Part shown: in pieces, positions 1-10,900 of the stretch | Position numbering within the stretch: the first letter of the stretch is position 1 | Layout of the letters: every line of letters begins with the position of its first letter | Origin: Pyrus communis | Lineage: Eukaryota > Streptophyta > Magnoliopsida > Rosales > Rosaceae | Assembly: GCF_963583255.1 (NCBI RefSeq) | Contig: NC_084814.1 | Coordinates: forward strand, 25,891,598-25,955,597 | Length of the DNA stretch: 64,000 bases | Direction of reading: 5' to 3' | Program-made: the position numbers and the translations under genes | Notes under the pieces: generated by a model | Database searches by the model: none | What the model was told of the DNA's origin: nothing | Seen by the model: only the letters and a program-made list of their open reading frames with translations

Positions 1-364
1 ATGATTTTATCATGATCTCGGTGTTACAAGAAATTTAAACTCTCTTTTGAATTTGATGGTTGGTAGGAATAGCAGATGTGGTCTAACAGAGCATAAATTT
101 TCTAGGCCGAGCCGATTTTGTTTTCGATAAGACTTGTGGCTGCTGCATTTAGGGCTCGGCTCGGTTCTTCTTGTGCAGTTTCGATAAGAGATTTAGAGAT
201 AAGTAACACACATCACTTTTTTGTTTAATATTATGCTTAAAACATCCGTCGGAGGGAGACTAGCTACATAGGAAGATAGATAAATTATTACATAAGCAAA
301 ATCAAACAATGATCTTCTTATTTATTTACTATTAGATTTCATATAATTTGTGTAGCCGTTTTGA
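1..364. other. 3' flank of the broken germin-like gene
   Basis: No coding region is seen here. The stretch lies just beyond the stop codon (365-367, minus strand) of the germin-like gene and probably holds its 3' untranslated region and downstream DNA. A GC-richer patch at about 100-170 contains the short words 'gccgagccg' and 'ggctcggctcgg', but I cannot assign it to an element. Confidence 0.4.
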
Positions 365-493
365 TTAATGGTTGTTGTACCAAAATTGTTTCTGAAGATA
401 ATTAACCATATTATCGTCCACCTGGAATGCCTTGGCCAAAACATCAGGGTTGATGGGAGGGTTGGATCCGAAGACCGCATTCGCGATGGTGAT

Positions 494-498
494 CACTC
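494..498. repeat. Target-site duplication of Copia 1, left copy (CACTC)
   Basis: The five bases CACTC directly precede the TGTTGG start of the left LTR and recur at 5460-5464 directly after the CCAACA end of the right LTR. A 5-bp duplication is typical of Copia integrase. Confidence 0.95.
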
Positions 499-932
499 TG
501 TTGGAAATTCAACTCAAAACAAGTTGGTGCTAGCTATTGTTGAAAATCAATGTCAAAGTTAGGCAATGTTAGGTATGGTTGAATAAAAATTATTAGGTGC
601 AATTAATGTGTTTTGTGTGGTAATAAATAATCTTAGTTTAATCATTTGGTTTGCTATAAATACCCAAGTTCTCAAGCATTGTATATCATCCCATCCAAAT
701 CCCACTTCCAATTGTGAAGAAGCTTGTAAGCTTTCTTATTCCAATAGTTTGTAAACCTTTTCATATATCAAAGTCCAAGTGTTTTTCCAAAGCTTGTTGC
801 TTCCCTCCTTTCTCTATTTCTTTCTTTGTCCAATTTTATTTGAGAGTGCAAAGTGAAAGAGGTGTGATAGAGTTTGTAAACTTATCACCCACATATTTTG
901 GTATTGAGTTAGTAAACTGTCAAATACCAACA
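499..932 (+). repeat. Copia 1 left (5') LTR, 434 bp
   Basis: It starts TGTTGG and ends CCAACA. It contains a TATA-like word (tataaatac, about 655-663) that probably drives the element. It is near-identical to 5012-5459 but lacks a 14-base duplicated segment present there. Confidence 0.95.
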
Positions 933-934
933 AT

Positions 935-947
935 TGGTATCAGAGCC
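935..947 (+). other. Copia 1 primer-binding site (initiator Met tRNA)
   Basis: TGGTATCAGAGCC begins two bases after the left LTR. It is complementary to the 3' end of plant initiator-Met tRNA, the usual primer for plant Copia reverse transcription. Confidence 0.9.
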
Positions 948-976
948 AGAATACCATTCTGGCAGGTGCAGCAGTT

Positions 977-3900
977 ATGGCGTCCAACTTAGTGCAACTC
1001 CAAGTTCCCACATTGAAGAAAGAAAATTATGAAAGATGGTGCATCCAATTCAAAGCATTGTTTGGATCACAGGAGCTATGGGAAGTTGTCAGTAGTGGGT
1101 ATGTTGTACCCACTGCCGAGCAAGAAGCCGTATATACTGCGGATCAAAGGAACACTCTCAAGGACTTACGAAAGAAGGACCAAAAGGCGCTGTATCTTCT
1201 ATACCAGGGTTTGGAAGATTCAACGTTCGAGAAGGTTGCAGAAGCAACAACGAGCAAGCAAGTATGGGATACACTCAGTACAATCTACAAAGGAGTAGAT
1301 CGAGTCAAGAAAGTGAGGTTACAATCACTTCGAGCAGATTTTGAAACTGCTCATATGAATGAAGGGGAGAGCATCTCCGACTATCACTCAAGGCTCATTG
1401 TGATAGTAAATCAGATGAGGAGAAATGGCGAGAGACTCGATGAAGTACGAGTTGTGAAGAAGATACTCCGGTCACTCACATCTAAGTTTGAGCATGTGGT
1501 GACTGCCATTGAGGAATCCAAGGATTTGGAGGTGATGAGCACAGAAGAGCTACTAGGATCCCTCCTAGTTCACGAGCAACGCATTCAGAAGAATGCAAGC
1601 CCCACAACGCTAGAGCAAGCTTTGGAGTCAAAGTTGAATATTGACAAACCAAATAAAGGTCGTGGGCAGTGGAACTCACGTCGTGGGAGCTCATCCAACC
1701 GTAGCCGAGGACGAGCCCGAGGAAGAGGTCGAGGCTATGCACAAAATCAAGGTCAGTCTCAGGAGTGGAGATCTACTCGAGGAAAGGCGCATATCCAGTG
1801 TCACAACTGTAAGCAATATGGACATTATGCCAATGAATGTTCACATAAAAATGGTGAGCATGTCAACATGGCAGAATCAAGTGGAAATACTGATGAAGAA
1901 CTTACAGTCTTACTAGCACACCATGATTCCAGTAGCCAACAAGATGTTTGGTATTTGGACTCTGGTGCAAGTAATCACATGTGTGGAAAGAAGGAGTTTT
2001 TTGCCGAACTCAAAGAAGGGGCCTATGGATCTGTAAGTCTTGGTGACTCCTCAAAGTTTCCAGTTGAAGGCAAAGGGAAGATCAAGATCATCCAGAAGGA
2101 TGGAAGAGAAGAATACATCTCCGATACCTACTACATACCAGGTATGAAGAGCAACATTCTGAGCATTGGTCAACTGCTCCAGAAAGGGTACATTATACAT
2201 ATGGAGAACATGCTTCTCACTCTCAGGAATGCAAGGAGAAAGCTTATTGCACGTGTTCGAATGTCAAAGAACCGGATGTTTCCGTTGAATTTGAACACAA
2301 AGATTGGAAGCTGCAACATCGGTGTAATGGAAGATGAGTCATGGAAATGGCATCTTCGATTTGGCCATCTTAATTTCAATGGCCTAAAGTTGCTGTCAAG
2401 TGGAGGAATGGTTCGTGGTCTACCCCAGATTGAAGCCACACGCCAAGTATGTGAAGGTTGTGTGCTTGGCAAGCAAGCACGACTATCGTTCCCTGTTGGT
2501 GATACATGGAGAGCAAAGGCACCACTGCAGTTGGTGCACACAGATATATGTGGTCCATTGGATCCCATGTCTTATGGAGGTAATAGGTATTTTATTACCT
2601 TCATTGATGATTTCAGTAGAAAGACTTGGGTCTATTTTCTCAAGGAGAAGTCAGCTGCCCTAAAAATTTTCAAGGAGTTCAAGGCACTCACAGAGGCAGA
2701 AAGTAACCACAAGCTTGTGGCTGTGAGATCAGATAGAGGTGGAGAGTACACCTACAATGCTTTCTAAGCATACTGCAAGGAGCAAGGAATTAGGCATCAA
2801 CTTACTGCTGCCTATACCCCACAGCAAAATGGGATAGCCGAAAGAAAGAATCGAACCATCCTTGACATGACAAGGTCCATGCTTAAGGAGAAGAATTTGC
2901 CAAAAGAGTTATGGGCAGAAGCTGTAGCTTGTTCGATTTATTTGTTGAATCGATGTCCAACAAAGAGTGTCAAGAGGATGACACCACAAGAGGCTTGGAG
3001 TGGATACAAGCCGAATGTTACACACCTAAGAATTTTTGGGTGTGTTGCATATGCTCAAGTTCCAGAAGCCAAGAGGAGGAAACTTGATGATAGAGGTGAG
3101 AAGTGTGTGTTTGTGGGCTATAGTGAAGAGTCCAAGGCATACAAGCTCTACAACCCACTAACTGGCAAACTAGTGGTTAGTAGAGATGTCATCTTCAGTG
3201 AGGAAGAGACATGGACGTGGAACAACAAAGAAGTCAGTAAAGAGAAGATCGTCTCCACTGATTTTGAAGAACCAGAAGTTGTACCACCGATTGAGCAACA
3301 GCCTGCTCAAACAATCACAACAACTCCAGTGCACAGAATTGCAAGAAGTGGTCCTACATCTAGTGAGGAAAGCAGCTCCTCAACTCCAGTGAGGTTAAGG
3401 AGTCTCACAGAGATTTATGGACAAGAAGAAGAAGAAGAAACCAACCTTTTCTGCTTGTATGCAGACCACGAGCCTTTCTCATTCAATGAAGCTGTGGAAG
3501 AAGATTGTTGGAAGAAAGCCATGGAAGAAGAGATCCATGCCATCGAGAAGAATGACACTTGGGAGCTGACAAAGCTCCCACCAAATCAGAAGGCTATTGG
3601 TGTCAAGTGGGTTTACAAGATCAAACGCACTGCAGATGGGAGTGTGGATCGATACAAATCAAGGCTTGTAGCAAAGGGCTACAAACAGAAGTATGGAGTG
3701 GACTATGATGAAGTCTATGCTCCAGTTGCGAGACTTGACACGGTAAGATTGCTAATCTCTCTTGCCGCACATCATAAATGGAAAATTTATCAACTAGATG
3801 TCAAGTCAGCCTTCCTTAATGGAGTACTTGAGGAAGAAATGTACGTGGAACAACCGGAAGGCTTCCAAGTACAAGGAGAAGAAGATAAGGTGTATCGTTT

Positions 3901-4999
3901 GAAGAAGGCTTTGTACGGCCTCAAGCAAGCACCACGAGCTTGTAACTCAAGGATCGACAACTACCTTCACCAAAATGGATTTCAGAAATGTCCATACGAG
4001 CATTCAGTTTACATGAAGAATGGTGAAAAAGGGGAGTTCTTAATTATTTGTCTCTATGTAGATGATTTATTGTTTACAGGAAACAATGAGGCAATGTTCC
4101 ATGAGTTCAAGCAATCCATGTTCAGTGAATTCGAGATGACTGACAATGGATTAATGTCATACTTTCTTGGCATAGAAGTGAAGCAAGAAAGTGATGGTAT
4201 CTACATCTCTCAACAAAGGTACATGAGAGACATATTGAAGAAGTTCAATATGGACAAGTGCAACACTGTCAATACCCCAGTCGCAACTGGATTGAAGTTG
4301 TCCAAAGGAGGAGAGGGTGAGTTTGTAAACTCAACAGTGTACAAAAGCCTCGTTGGAAGCCTAAGGTACCTTACAATCACAAGACCTGATATAGTTTATG
4401 GTGTTGGACTCGTGAGTCGATACATGGAAACACCAAGGGAGTCTCATTGGCTGGCCGCCAAGAGAATTTTGAGGTACATAAGAGGTACTCTAAACTATGG
4501 TCTATTTTATAATTTTGGTGAAGATGCAAAATTATTTGGTTATTCAGATAGTGATTGGGGAGGTGACCAAGATGAAAGGAAAAGCACAACTGGCTATGTG
4601 TTTTTTCTAGGATCAACAGCTTTCTCATGGACTTCAAAGAAGCAATCAATTGTTGCTTTGTCATCATGTGAAGCCGAGTATGTTGCTGTAGCCTCAACCG
4701 TGTGTGAGGCAATTTGGTTAAGAAATCTGTTGAAGTCAGTGTGTCATCCACAAGTGGAATCGACTGTGATTCACGTAGATAACGTGTCTGCAATCAAACT
4801 TGCAAAGAATCCTGTTCAACATGGAAGGAGCAAGCACATTGATACCAGGTTCCATTTTCTAAGGGACCATGTGAAGCAAAAGACAATTGAACTTGTCTAC
4901 TGTCACACCAAGGAACAAGTGGCAGACATCTTCACAAAGCCATTGCCAATTGAAACATTCCGGCTACTGCGTGAAATGCTAGGAATGAAGGCGTTTTGA
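977..4999 (+). pseudogene. Copia 1 gag-pol with an in-frame stop in integrase
   Basis: This is the retroelement polyprotein. From the first ATG at 977 the frame is open to a TAA at 2765-2767; the same frame then resumes and runs to the stop ending at 4999. Before the stop: gag, a CCHC zinc knuckle (CHNCKQYGHYANEC, about residue 275), protease DSGASNHM (about 329), the integrase zinc-binding region, and the first catalytic Asp region plus RSDRGGEY. After it: [10 protein letters not shown] with the third catalytic residue, RT with YVDDLL, and RNase H with SDSDWGG. The stop thus lies between integrase catalytic residues. In RT the usual W-Y after KQAPRA is replaced by C-N. The copy cannot make a full pol product without readthrough, so its recent movement was probably helped by proteins from another copy (inference). 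Confidence 0.93.
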
Positions 5000-5011
5000 T
5001 TTGAGGAGGTG

Positions 5012-5459
5012 TGTTGGAAATTCAACTCAAAACAAGTTGGTGCTAGCTATTGTTGAAAATCAATGTCAAAGTTAGGCATGGAAAGTTAGGCAATGTTAGG
5101 TATGGTTGAATAAAAATTATTAGGTGCAATTAATGTGTTTTGTGTGGTAATAAATAATCTTAGTTTAATCATTTGGTTTGCTATAAATACCCAAGTTCTC
5201 AAGCATTGTATATCATCCCATCCAAATCCCACTTCCAATTGTGAAGAAGCTTGTAAGCTTTCTTATTCCAATAGTTTGTAAACCTTTTCATATATCAAAG
5301 TCCAAGTGTTTTGCCAAAGCTTGTTGCTTCCCTCCTTTCTCTATTTCTTTCTTTGTCCAATTTTATTTGAGAGTGCAAAGTGAAAGAGGTGTGATAGAGT
5401 TTGTAAACTTATCACCCACATATTTTGGTATTGAGTTAGTAAACTGTCAAATACCAACA
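5012..5459 (+). repeat. Copia 1 right (3') LTR, 448 bp
   Basis: It matches 499-932 apart from one substitution (about 5312; 'gttttgcc' against 'gtttttcc') and 14 extra bases near 5075-5090, where the word 'aaagttaggca' occurs twice. It is followed by the CACTC duplication. Confidence 0.95.
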
Positions 5460-5930
5460 CACTCCCGGGTTCTGGCTGCTGAGACCCGCGATGGCCAAAG
5501 CGTTGGTTTTTCCGACATTGAGTTGGAAGTGGATGAGACCGACTGGGAACACAAACACATCTCCCTTGTACAACACTTTGGTGAACAGTCGATTGCCGTC
5601 GCCATTGGATGTGACGAATCCGACGTAGAGTGAGCCTTCCAAGACTGTGAGTATCTCCGTGGCACGAGGGCGAGTGTGAGGAGGATTGAGGCCATTTGGT
5701 ACAAAGTCTAAGCGAGCAAAGGATATGCCGAGAGTGTTGAGTCCGGGTATATCGTCTACGTTCGCAAACGTAACAATTGAACCAACCGGATTCGATGTGT
5801 TTTGGGGGTACCGGAGCTTGTCAGAGAAAAAATCATCTGCTGATGCAAGTTTTGGGTCCTTGCAGAACTTCCCGTTCACAAATACTCCTAGCAATGAAAC
5901 ACAAACAAATTAATCTTTTTATGTACGTAC

Positions 5931-6471
5931 TGTTGGCAGTCCCACGTCAGTGAGAGAAATCAACAAGAGTGGTTTTAAATATGAGTACTCTACTTTAATT
6001 AATATCGAGGTTTTTTTTTTGTAAAACCTCACACCTGACGGATTAGATAAATGGTAAAGTTAGGGACTGTGTCGTTAGACTGGGCCTCTTGTGCCGGTCG
6101 ATCTAAAAAAAATTTCAACATGGTATCAGAGCCCACGGTTACAAACCCCTAAGGCTTGCCATAAGGAAGTGTGGACTTGAAAACAAGTTTGGACTCTTGG
6201 ATTCATAAAGCCGACCTCTGAGTTCTTAAGAGGCACTTCCTGAAAAGATTGAAAACAAGTCTAGACTGTCGATGTATGGATCTCCATGTGTGAACCACTA
6301 AATAGGGTTACACGTGAGGGGACGGGGGCGTGTTGGCAGTCCCACATTGGTGGGGAAAGTCAACAAGGGTGGTTTTAAATATAATTATTCTACTCTAACT
6401 AATATGAGATTTTTTATGGTAAAACCTCACACCTCCGAACCCGTTGATCTAAAAAAAAAAAAAATTCAACA
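5931..6471 (-). mobile_element. TRIM-like miniature LTR element in the germin-like intron
   Basis: Two related repeats, 5931-6120 (190 bp) and 6331-6471 (141 bp), both start TGTTGGCAGTCCCAC and end TTCAACA. The left copy has about 50 extra bases. Directly after the left repeat is TGGTATCAGAGCCC (6121-6134), an initiator-Met primer-binding site; a purine/G-rich tract (about 6316-6330) precedes the right one. The roughly 210-bp middle has no coding capacity. The primer site shows the element itself reads on the plus strand; I give the minus strand only because it lies inside that gene's intron. I see no matching 5-bp target duplication, so it may be old or rearranged. Confidence 0.8.
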
Positions 6472-6730
6472 TGTTGCACTTGCATGGATGATGAATTTTA
6501 GTTGATGGAAAAAAAATTTTAATTTATACAACAGAAGAACAATTTTAATTAATGATATTGTATTTACATAACTAAAACGTATAATTATACGTACCAGCAA
6601 AATGAGTGTTATTAATTGCTACGCATAAGTCCTGAAGAGGACTAGGATCAGAGGCAGAGGCAAGAGGATGGCGAATGCTAATGCTAGCTAATAGGGCAAC
6701 AGCAATAACAGGGAAATGAACTCCTTTCAT

Positions 6731-7170
6731 CGCTCCCCATACTCTATAGGGGATTATCCTATGATATATGTTGGAGCAATATTAGAAAATATGAAAAATA
6801 ACAATATAATTTCAATGATAATAATCATAAAGAAATTCACAACATCAATTATATATGAGATTAATATAAACAACTAGAGAAAAAGTTAGAAAAACTGACA
6901 TGGAGATTGAGGCTTGCATAAATGCAATGTCCTAAAACAGAATTTCTCCCTTACTCTTGTGCTTGTAGTTCGGTAGGCGTCTGCCTTCCAGAATTCATTA
7001 TTTGGTGTTTCAATATACAATATACAATTTTGCTTGAAAAAGAACAAGGGAAGAATATCTTGTTAAAGACAACTTTAATCCCACGATTGTTGAGGGCAAC
7101 TGACAAATGCAACAAAGAAAAACTGCAATCTGAGATGAAAAACTAGAATTTTAAATTTTTGGATCATACG
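6731..7170. other. Upstream region of the germin-like gene
   Basis: AT-rich DNA upstream of the minus-strand start at 6730, probably promoter. On the minus strand the word 'catatatcatagg' (about 6750-6770) is the nearest TATA-like sequence. No gene is recognised. The region ends at the AGTAT duplication of Copia 2. Confidence 0.4.
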
Positions 7171-7175
7171 AGTAT
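7171..7175. repeat. Target-site duplication of Copia 2, left copy (AGTAT)
   Basis: AGTAT immediately before the left LTR recurs at 12784-12788 immediately after the right LTR. Confidence 0.95.
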
Positions 7176-7866
7176 TGTTGAATAAGTGGCCAAGTGGCCA
7201 TACTTTAGATTAAACAAAAGAAGGTGGAAACACCTTTCCTTGTTTTGGGGAGGAAACAAGGGAAAAGTTTGGTTGCTTTTGAAAAGCATTTTTGTTCTCT
7301 TCCAACATCCGTGCCTTTTGAAAAAGAAATATGAGAGAGCTCATTATGTTCGGTTGTGAAAAAAAGAGGGAGAGAAGAGAGAGAGCTGAGTTTTTTCGGT
7401 TTTGGAAAAACAAGAGAGAAGAAAGAGTTTCTTCTTTGCAGAGAGCAATTTCTGATTGCAGTCTTGCAAAGAGCCCAAAAAGAAGAACAAGTTGCTGCTT
7501 CAATTGGTTAGTAATTATCCACCAAAGTAGTTGTTGTAATAGCTTTGAGCTATATGTATAGAGAAGAAATTATTCATTATATTTCTTTCTCTATTTTGTC
7601 TCTTTGGTGTGTGAGAGCTATTGGGTGTATTGGGCTTTTGGGTTGTGAGATTGCCAACACTTTGTAAACTCCCATTTGGTTGATAGTGGATTATTGGGTG
7701 AGCTCCTACTGCTCCGAGGATGTACTCCAGTTACACTGATTGTGGAGGAACCTCGTTAAAATCTTGGTGTTATTTTCTATATTGTTCTTGCATTTTCATT
7801 TGATAAATTTCCTGTGGGTTAGCTTGAGTTGGTTCCAAAAGATTTTGGTGCTATCCTAGCACAACA
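7176..7866 (+). repeat. Copia 2 left (5') LTR
   Basis: 691 bp, starting TGTTGAATAAG and ending CACAACA, followed by the tRNA primer site at 7869. Confidence 0.95.
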
Positions 7867-7868
7867 AT

Positions 7869-7880
7869 TGGTATCAGAGC
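7869..7880 (+). other. Copia 2 primer-binding site (initiator Met tRNA)
   Basis: TGGTATCAGAGC lies two bases after the left LTR, the same spacing and primer type as in Copia 1. Confidence 0.9.
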
Positions 7881-7906
7881 ACTGGTTGCTCTTGGGTACT
7901 GTCTAA

Positions 7907-10900
7907 TTGCCAAAAATGTCAGACGGGCAAGATGAGAATCCTTTTGGAAGCAGCTCCGGATTTGCAAGAACTACGGTGCAAAATGCAAAGTTCGAAGTTG
8001 AAAAGTTTGATGGCACAAACAACTTCGGGATGTGGCAATGTGAGGTTAAAGATGTGTTGGCTCAACAAGATCTTCTTGCCGCCTTGGGAGAGAAGCCTGA
8101 AGCTATGTCGAAAATGGAATGGGAGAAATTAAATTTGTGGGCTTGCTCTTCAATTCGGTTGTGCCTTGCAAAAACTCAGAAGTATTTTGTGATGCGGGAG
8201 ACTTTGGCAAGTGTGTTGTGGCAAAAATTGGAAGACAAGTATATGACGAAGAGTGCAGAGAACCGGCTACACTTGAAGAAAAAGCTCTACCGCTTCCAAT
8301 ACAAAGAAGGTACAAAAATGATTAGACACCTTGATGCTTTTAATAAGTTGATTGCCGACTTGTTAAATTTAGATGAGGATATTAAGGATGAAGATAAGGC
8401 CTTAATATTGTTGAATTCATTGCCGGACTCTTATGAGCATTTTGTTACCACTATTATGCATGGTAAAGAAACTGTGAAATTTGAAGATGTGTCAAATGCC
8501 TTGATGAATTATGAAATGAGGCATAGAGATAAAAATCATGATAGTACCTCTGAAGCTTTATTTGTTAGAGGTAGATCATCGGAGAGGAGATCCTCTTCTA
8601 GCAGGAAAAAATCACAGTCTCGACCTAGAGGAAACTCTAAAGGTAGAAAACCTTTGGAAAGGGATGAATGTGCCTTTTGTCGTAATAAGGGCCATTGGAA
8701 GAAAGATTGTCCTAGATTGAAGACCAAAGGCAAAGAAAGTTCTGAAGCTAATGTTGCTGAGGTTGAAACAGATTTTTCTGATTTTGCTTTAACCACTTCC
8801 TCATCATTTGATTGTGCTACTAAGTGGGTGTTGGATACGGGTTGTACTCATCATATGACTCCTCACAAGGATTGGTTTTCAATCTTGAAAGAGTTTGATG
8901 GCGGTGTTGTGTTCATGGGAGATGACAATCCTTGCACAACAAAAGGGATTGGTACAGTTCGTTTGAAGTTGCATGATGGCATGGTTAAAGAGTTGACAGG
9001 TGTTCGGTATGTACCGAATTTGAAGAAAAATCTTATTTCTTTGGGAACTTTGGAAGCCAAGGGCTTCAGGTTTCATTCAGATGGGCAGACATTGAAGGTG
9101 ACTTATGGTGCACTTGTTGTGATGAAAGCTCCTCGATGTGGCCATTTGTATTTATTGCAAGGAAGCACTGTGACAGGTGAAGCATCTGTAGTCTCAGAAA
9201 ATATGGGCACATCCGATTCTGATACTACTAGATTGTGGCATATGAGATTAGGCCATGCCGGTGAGAAAGCTCTACAAGGGCTTGTGAAACAAGGTCTTCT
9301 AAAAGGTGCCACGACTTGTAAGCTTGATTTCTGTGAGCATTGTGTCTTGGGGAAGCAAACTAGAGTGAAGTTTGGTACTGCTGTACATCAGACGAATGGC
9401 ATTCTTGATTATGTGCATTCGGATGTTTGGGGTCCTACAAAGACTCCCTCTTTGAGTGGTAGACATTGGTTCGTGACCTTTGTTGATGATTATTCAAGAA
9501 GGTCTTGGGTCTACACTATGAAGCACAAGAGTGAGGTGTTGAGCATTTTCTTGGGTTGGAAGAAAATGGTTGAGAACCAGACTGGGAGAAAGATTAAGAT
9601 TTTGAGATCGGATAATGGTGGTGAATACACATCCGACCCTTTCTTTAAAGTTTGCAAAGAGGAAGGGATTGTGAGACATTTTAGTGTCCGGGGAACTCCA
9701 CAACAAAATGGAGTTGCAGAAAGATTGAATCGAACCTTGCTTGAGAAGGTTAGATGCATGTTGTCTCAGTCGGGTTTGAGCAAGTCGTTTTGGGCAGAGG
9801 CAGTTACTTATGCATGTCACATCATCAACCGATTACCCTCAGCTGCTGTTCAGGGTAAGACGCCAATGGAGGTATGGACTGGAAAACCTTCTTCTGATTA
9901 TGACTATATTCGTATTTTTGGTTCACCTGCTTATTTTCATGTAACTGAAAATAAACTTGATCCTAGAGCCAAAAAGGCTATCTTTCTTGGTTTTAGTAGT
10001 GGTGTCAAAGGTTACAGGTTGTGGTGCCCAGAGATGAAAAAACTTGTAATCAGCAGAGATGTGACATTTGATGAAGAAAATATGTTTAGAGACTCTGAGA
10101 AGAATGTGAAAGATGTCCAACAGGTGGAGCTTGAGAAAGTTGCCTCTAGTACTTCAAATCCTATTTCCGCTGATGTCGAAGCCACTACAAGTGAAGAAGT
10201 GAGAGACCATGAGGATGTTGAAGAAGTTGAACTTGAAGATTCTATTCAAGTTGAAAAGCAAGTTTCACCTCAAGAGTCTATTGCCAAGAACAGAGGAAAG
10301 AGAAATATTACCAAGCCAGCTCGGTATAGTGACTATGTTGCTTTTGCTCTTCCTATTATCACTGATGAGATTCCATCCAATTTTGAGGAAGCCATTGAGA
10401 GTGAAGAAAAGGAGAAGTGGTGCAATGCCATGGGCGACGAGATGAATTCTCTCATGAAAAACAAGACTTGGGAGTTAGCTAAATTGCCTAAGGGTAAGAA
10501 AGCTATTGGTTGCAAATGGGTGTATACCAAGAAGGAAGATGTTGCTGAGAAAAGCAATGTCAGATTCAAAGCAAGATTAGTTGCTAAATGGTATGCACAA
10601 AAGGAGGGCATTGACTACAATGAAATCTTTTCTCCAGTTGTGAAGCACTCCTCAATTCGCATTATGTTAGCTCTTGTTGCACAATATGATCTTGAACTTG
10701 TGCAACTCGATGTGAAAACGGCTTTCCTACATGGTGATTTGAATGAAGAGATCTATATGTGTCAACCGGATGGGTATATGGTGAAAGGGAAAGAAAATTT
10801 GTTTTGCAAGTTGAAGAAATCACTTTATGGCTTGAAGCAATCTCTAAGACAATGGTATTTGAGGTTTGATAAATTTATGAGAGGCCAAAATTATTCTAGA

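Larger units (their letters stand above)
499..5459 (+). mobile_element. Copia 1: young LTR retrotransposon inside the germin-like gene
   Basis: A complete Ty1/copia element of 4961 bp. The LTRs are 499-932 and 5012-5459, both starting TGTTGG and ending CCAACA. A primer-binding site matching initiator-Met tRNA (TGGTATCAGAGCC) lies at 935-947. A purine-rich tract (about 4998-5011) precedes the right LTR. Domain order is gag, protease, integrase, RT, RNase H, which defines Copia. By eye the LTRs differ by one substitution plus 14 extra bases in the right copy, so insertion was recent. It lies antisense to the host gene. Confidence 0.96.
365..6730 (-). pseudogene. Germin-like protein gene, split by a Copia insertion
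   Basis: This is a secreted cupin of the germin-like family. Exon 1 is 6595-6730: start codon, a hydrophobic signal peptide of about 24 residues, and the first conserved Cys (C36). A GT-AG intron runs 5888-6594. Exon 2 is 5460-5887 and continues at 365-493 beyond a Copia element. With the element and one TSD copy removed, the exons total 693 nt, or 230 codons plus stop, the usual size for the family. Seen in exon 2: second Cys (C54), germin box 1 at about 111-130 ([12 protein letters not shown]) and box 2 with H165 (GLIHF). The insertion falls after about codon 188. Translation from the intact start would run into the LTR and stop after a few residues, losing about 42 C-terminal residues including the final helices. 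Box 1 normally reads HTH; here it is HTR, so one expected Mn ligand is missing as well. The family call is firm; loss of function is inferred. Confidence 0.93.

Noticed and set aside
4377..4793. 138-codon minus-strand ORF in Copia 1
   Set aside because: Antisense shadow of the RT/RNase H frame.
5241..5633. ORF joining right-LTR sequence to plus-strand germin-like DNA
   Set aside because: It is an accidental frame across the insertion junction; the true gene reads on the minus strand.
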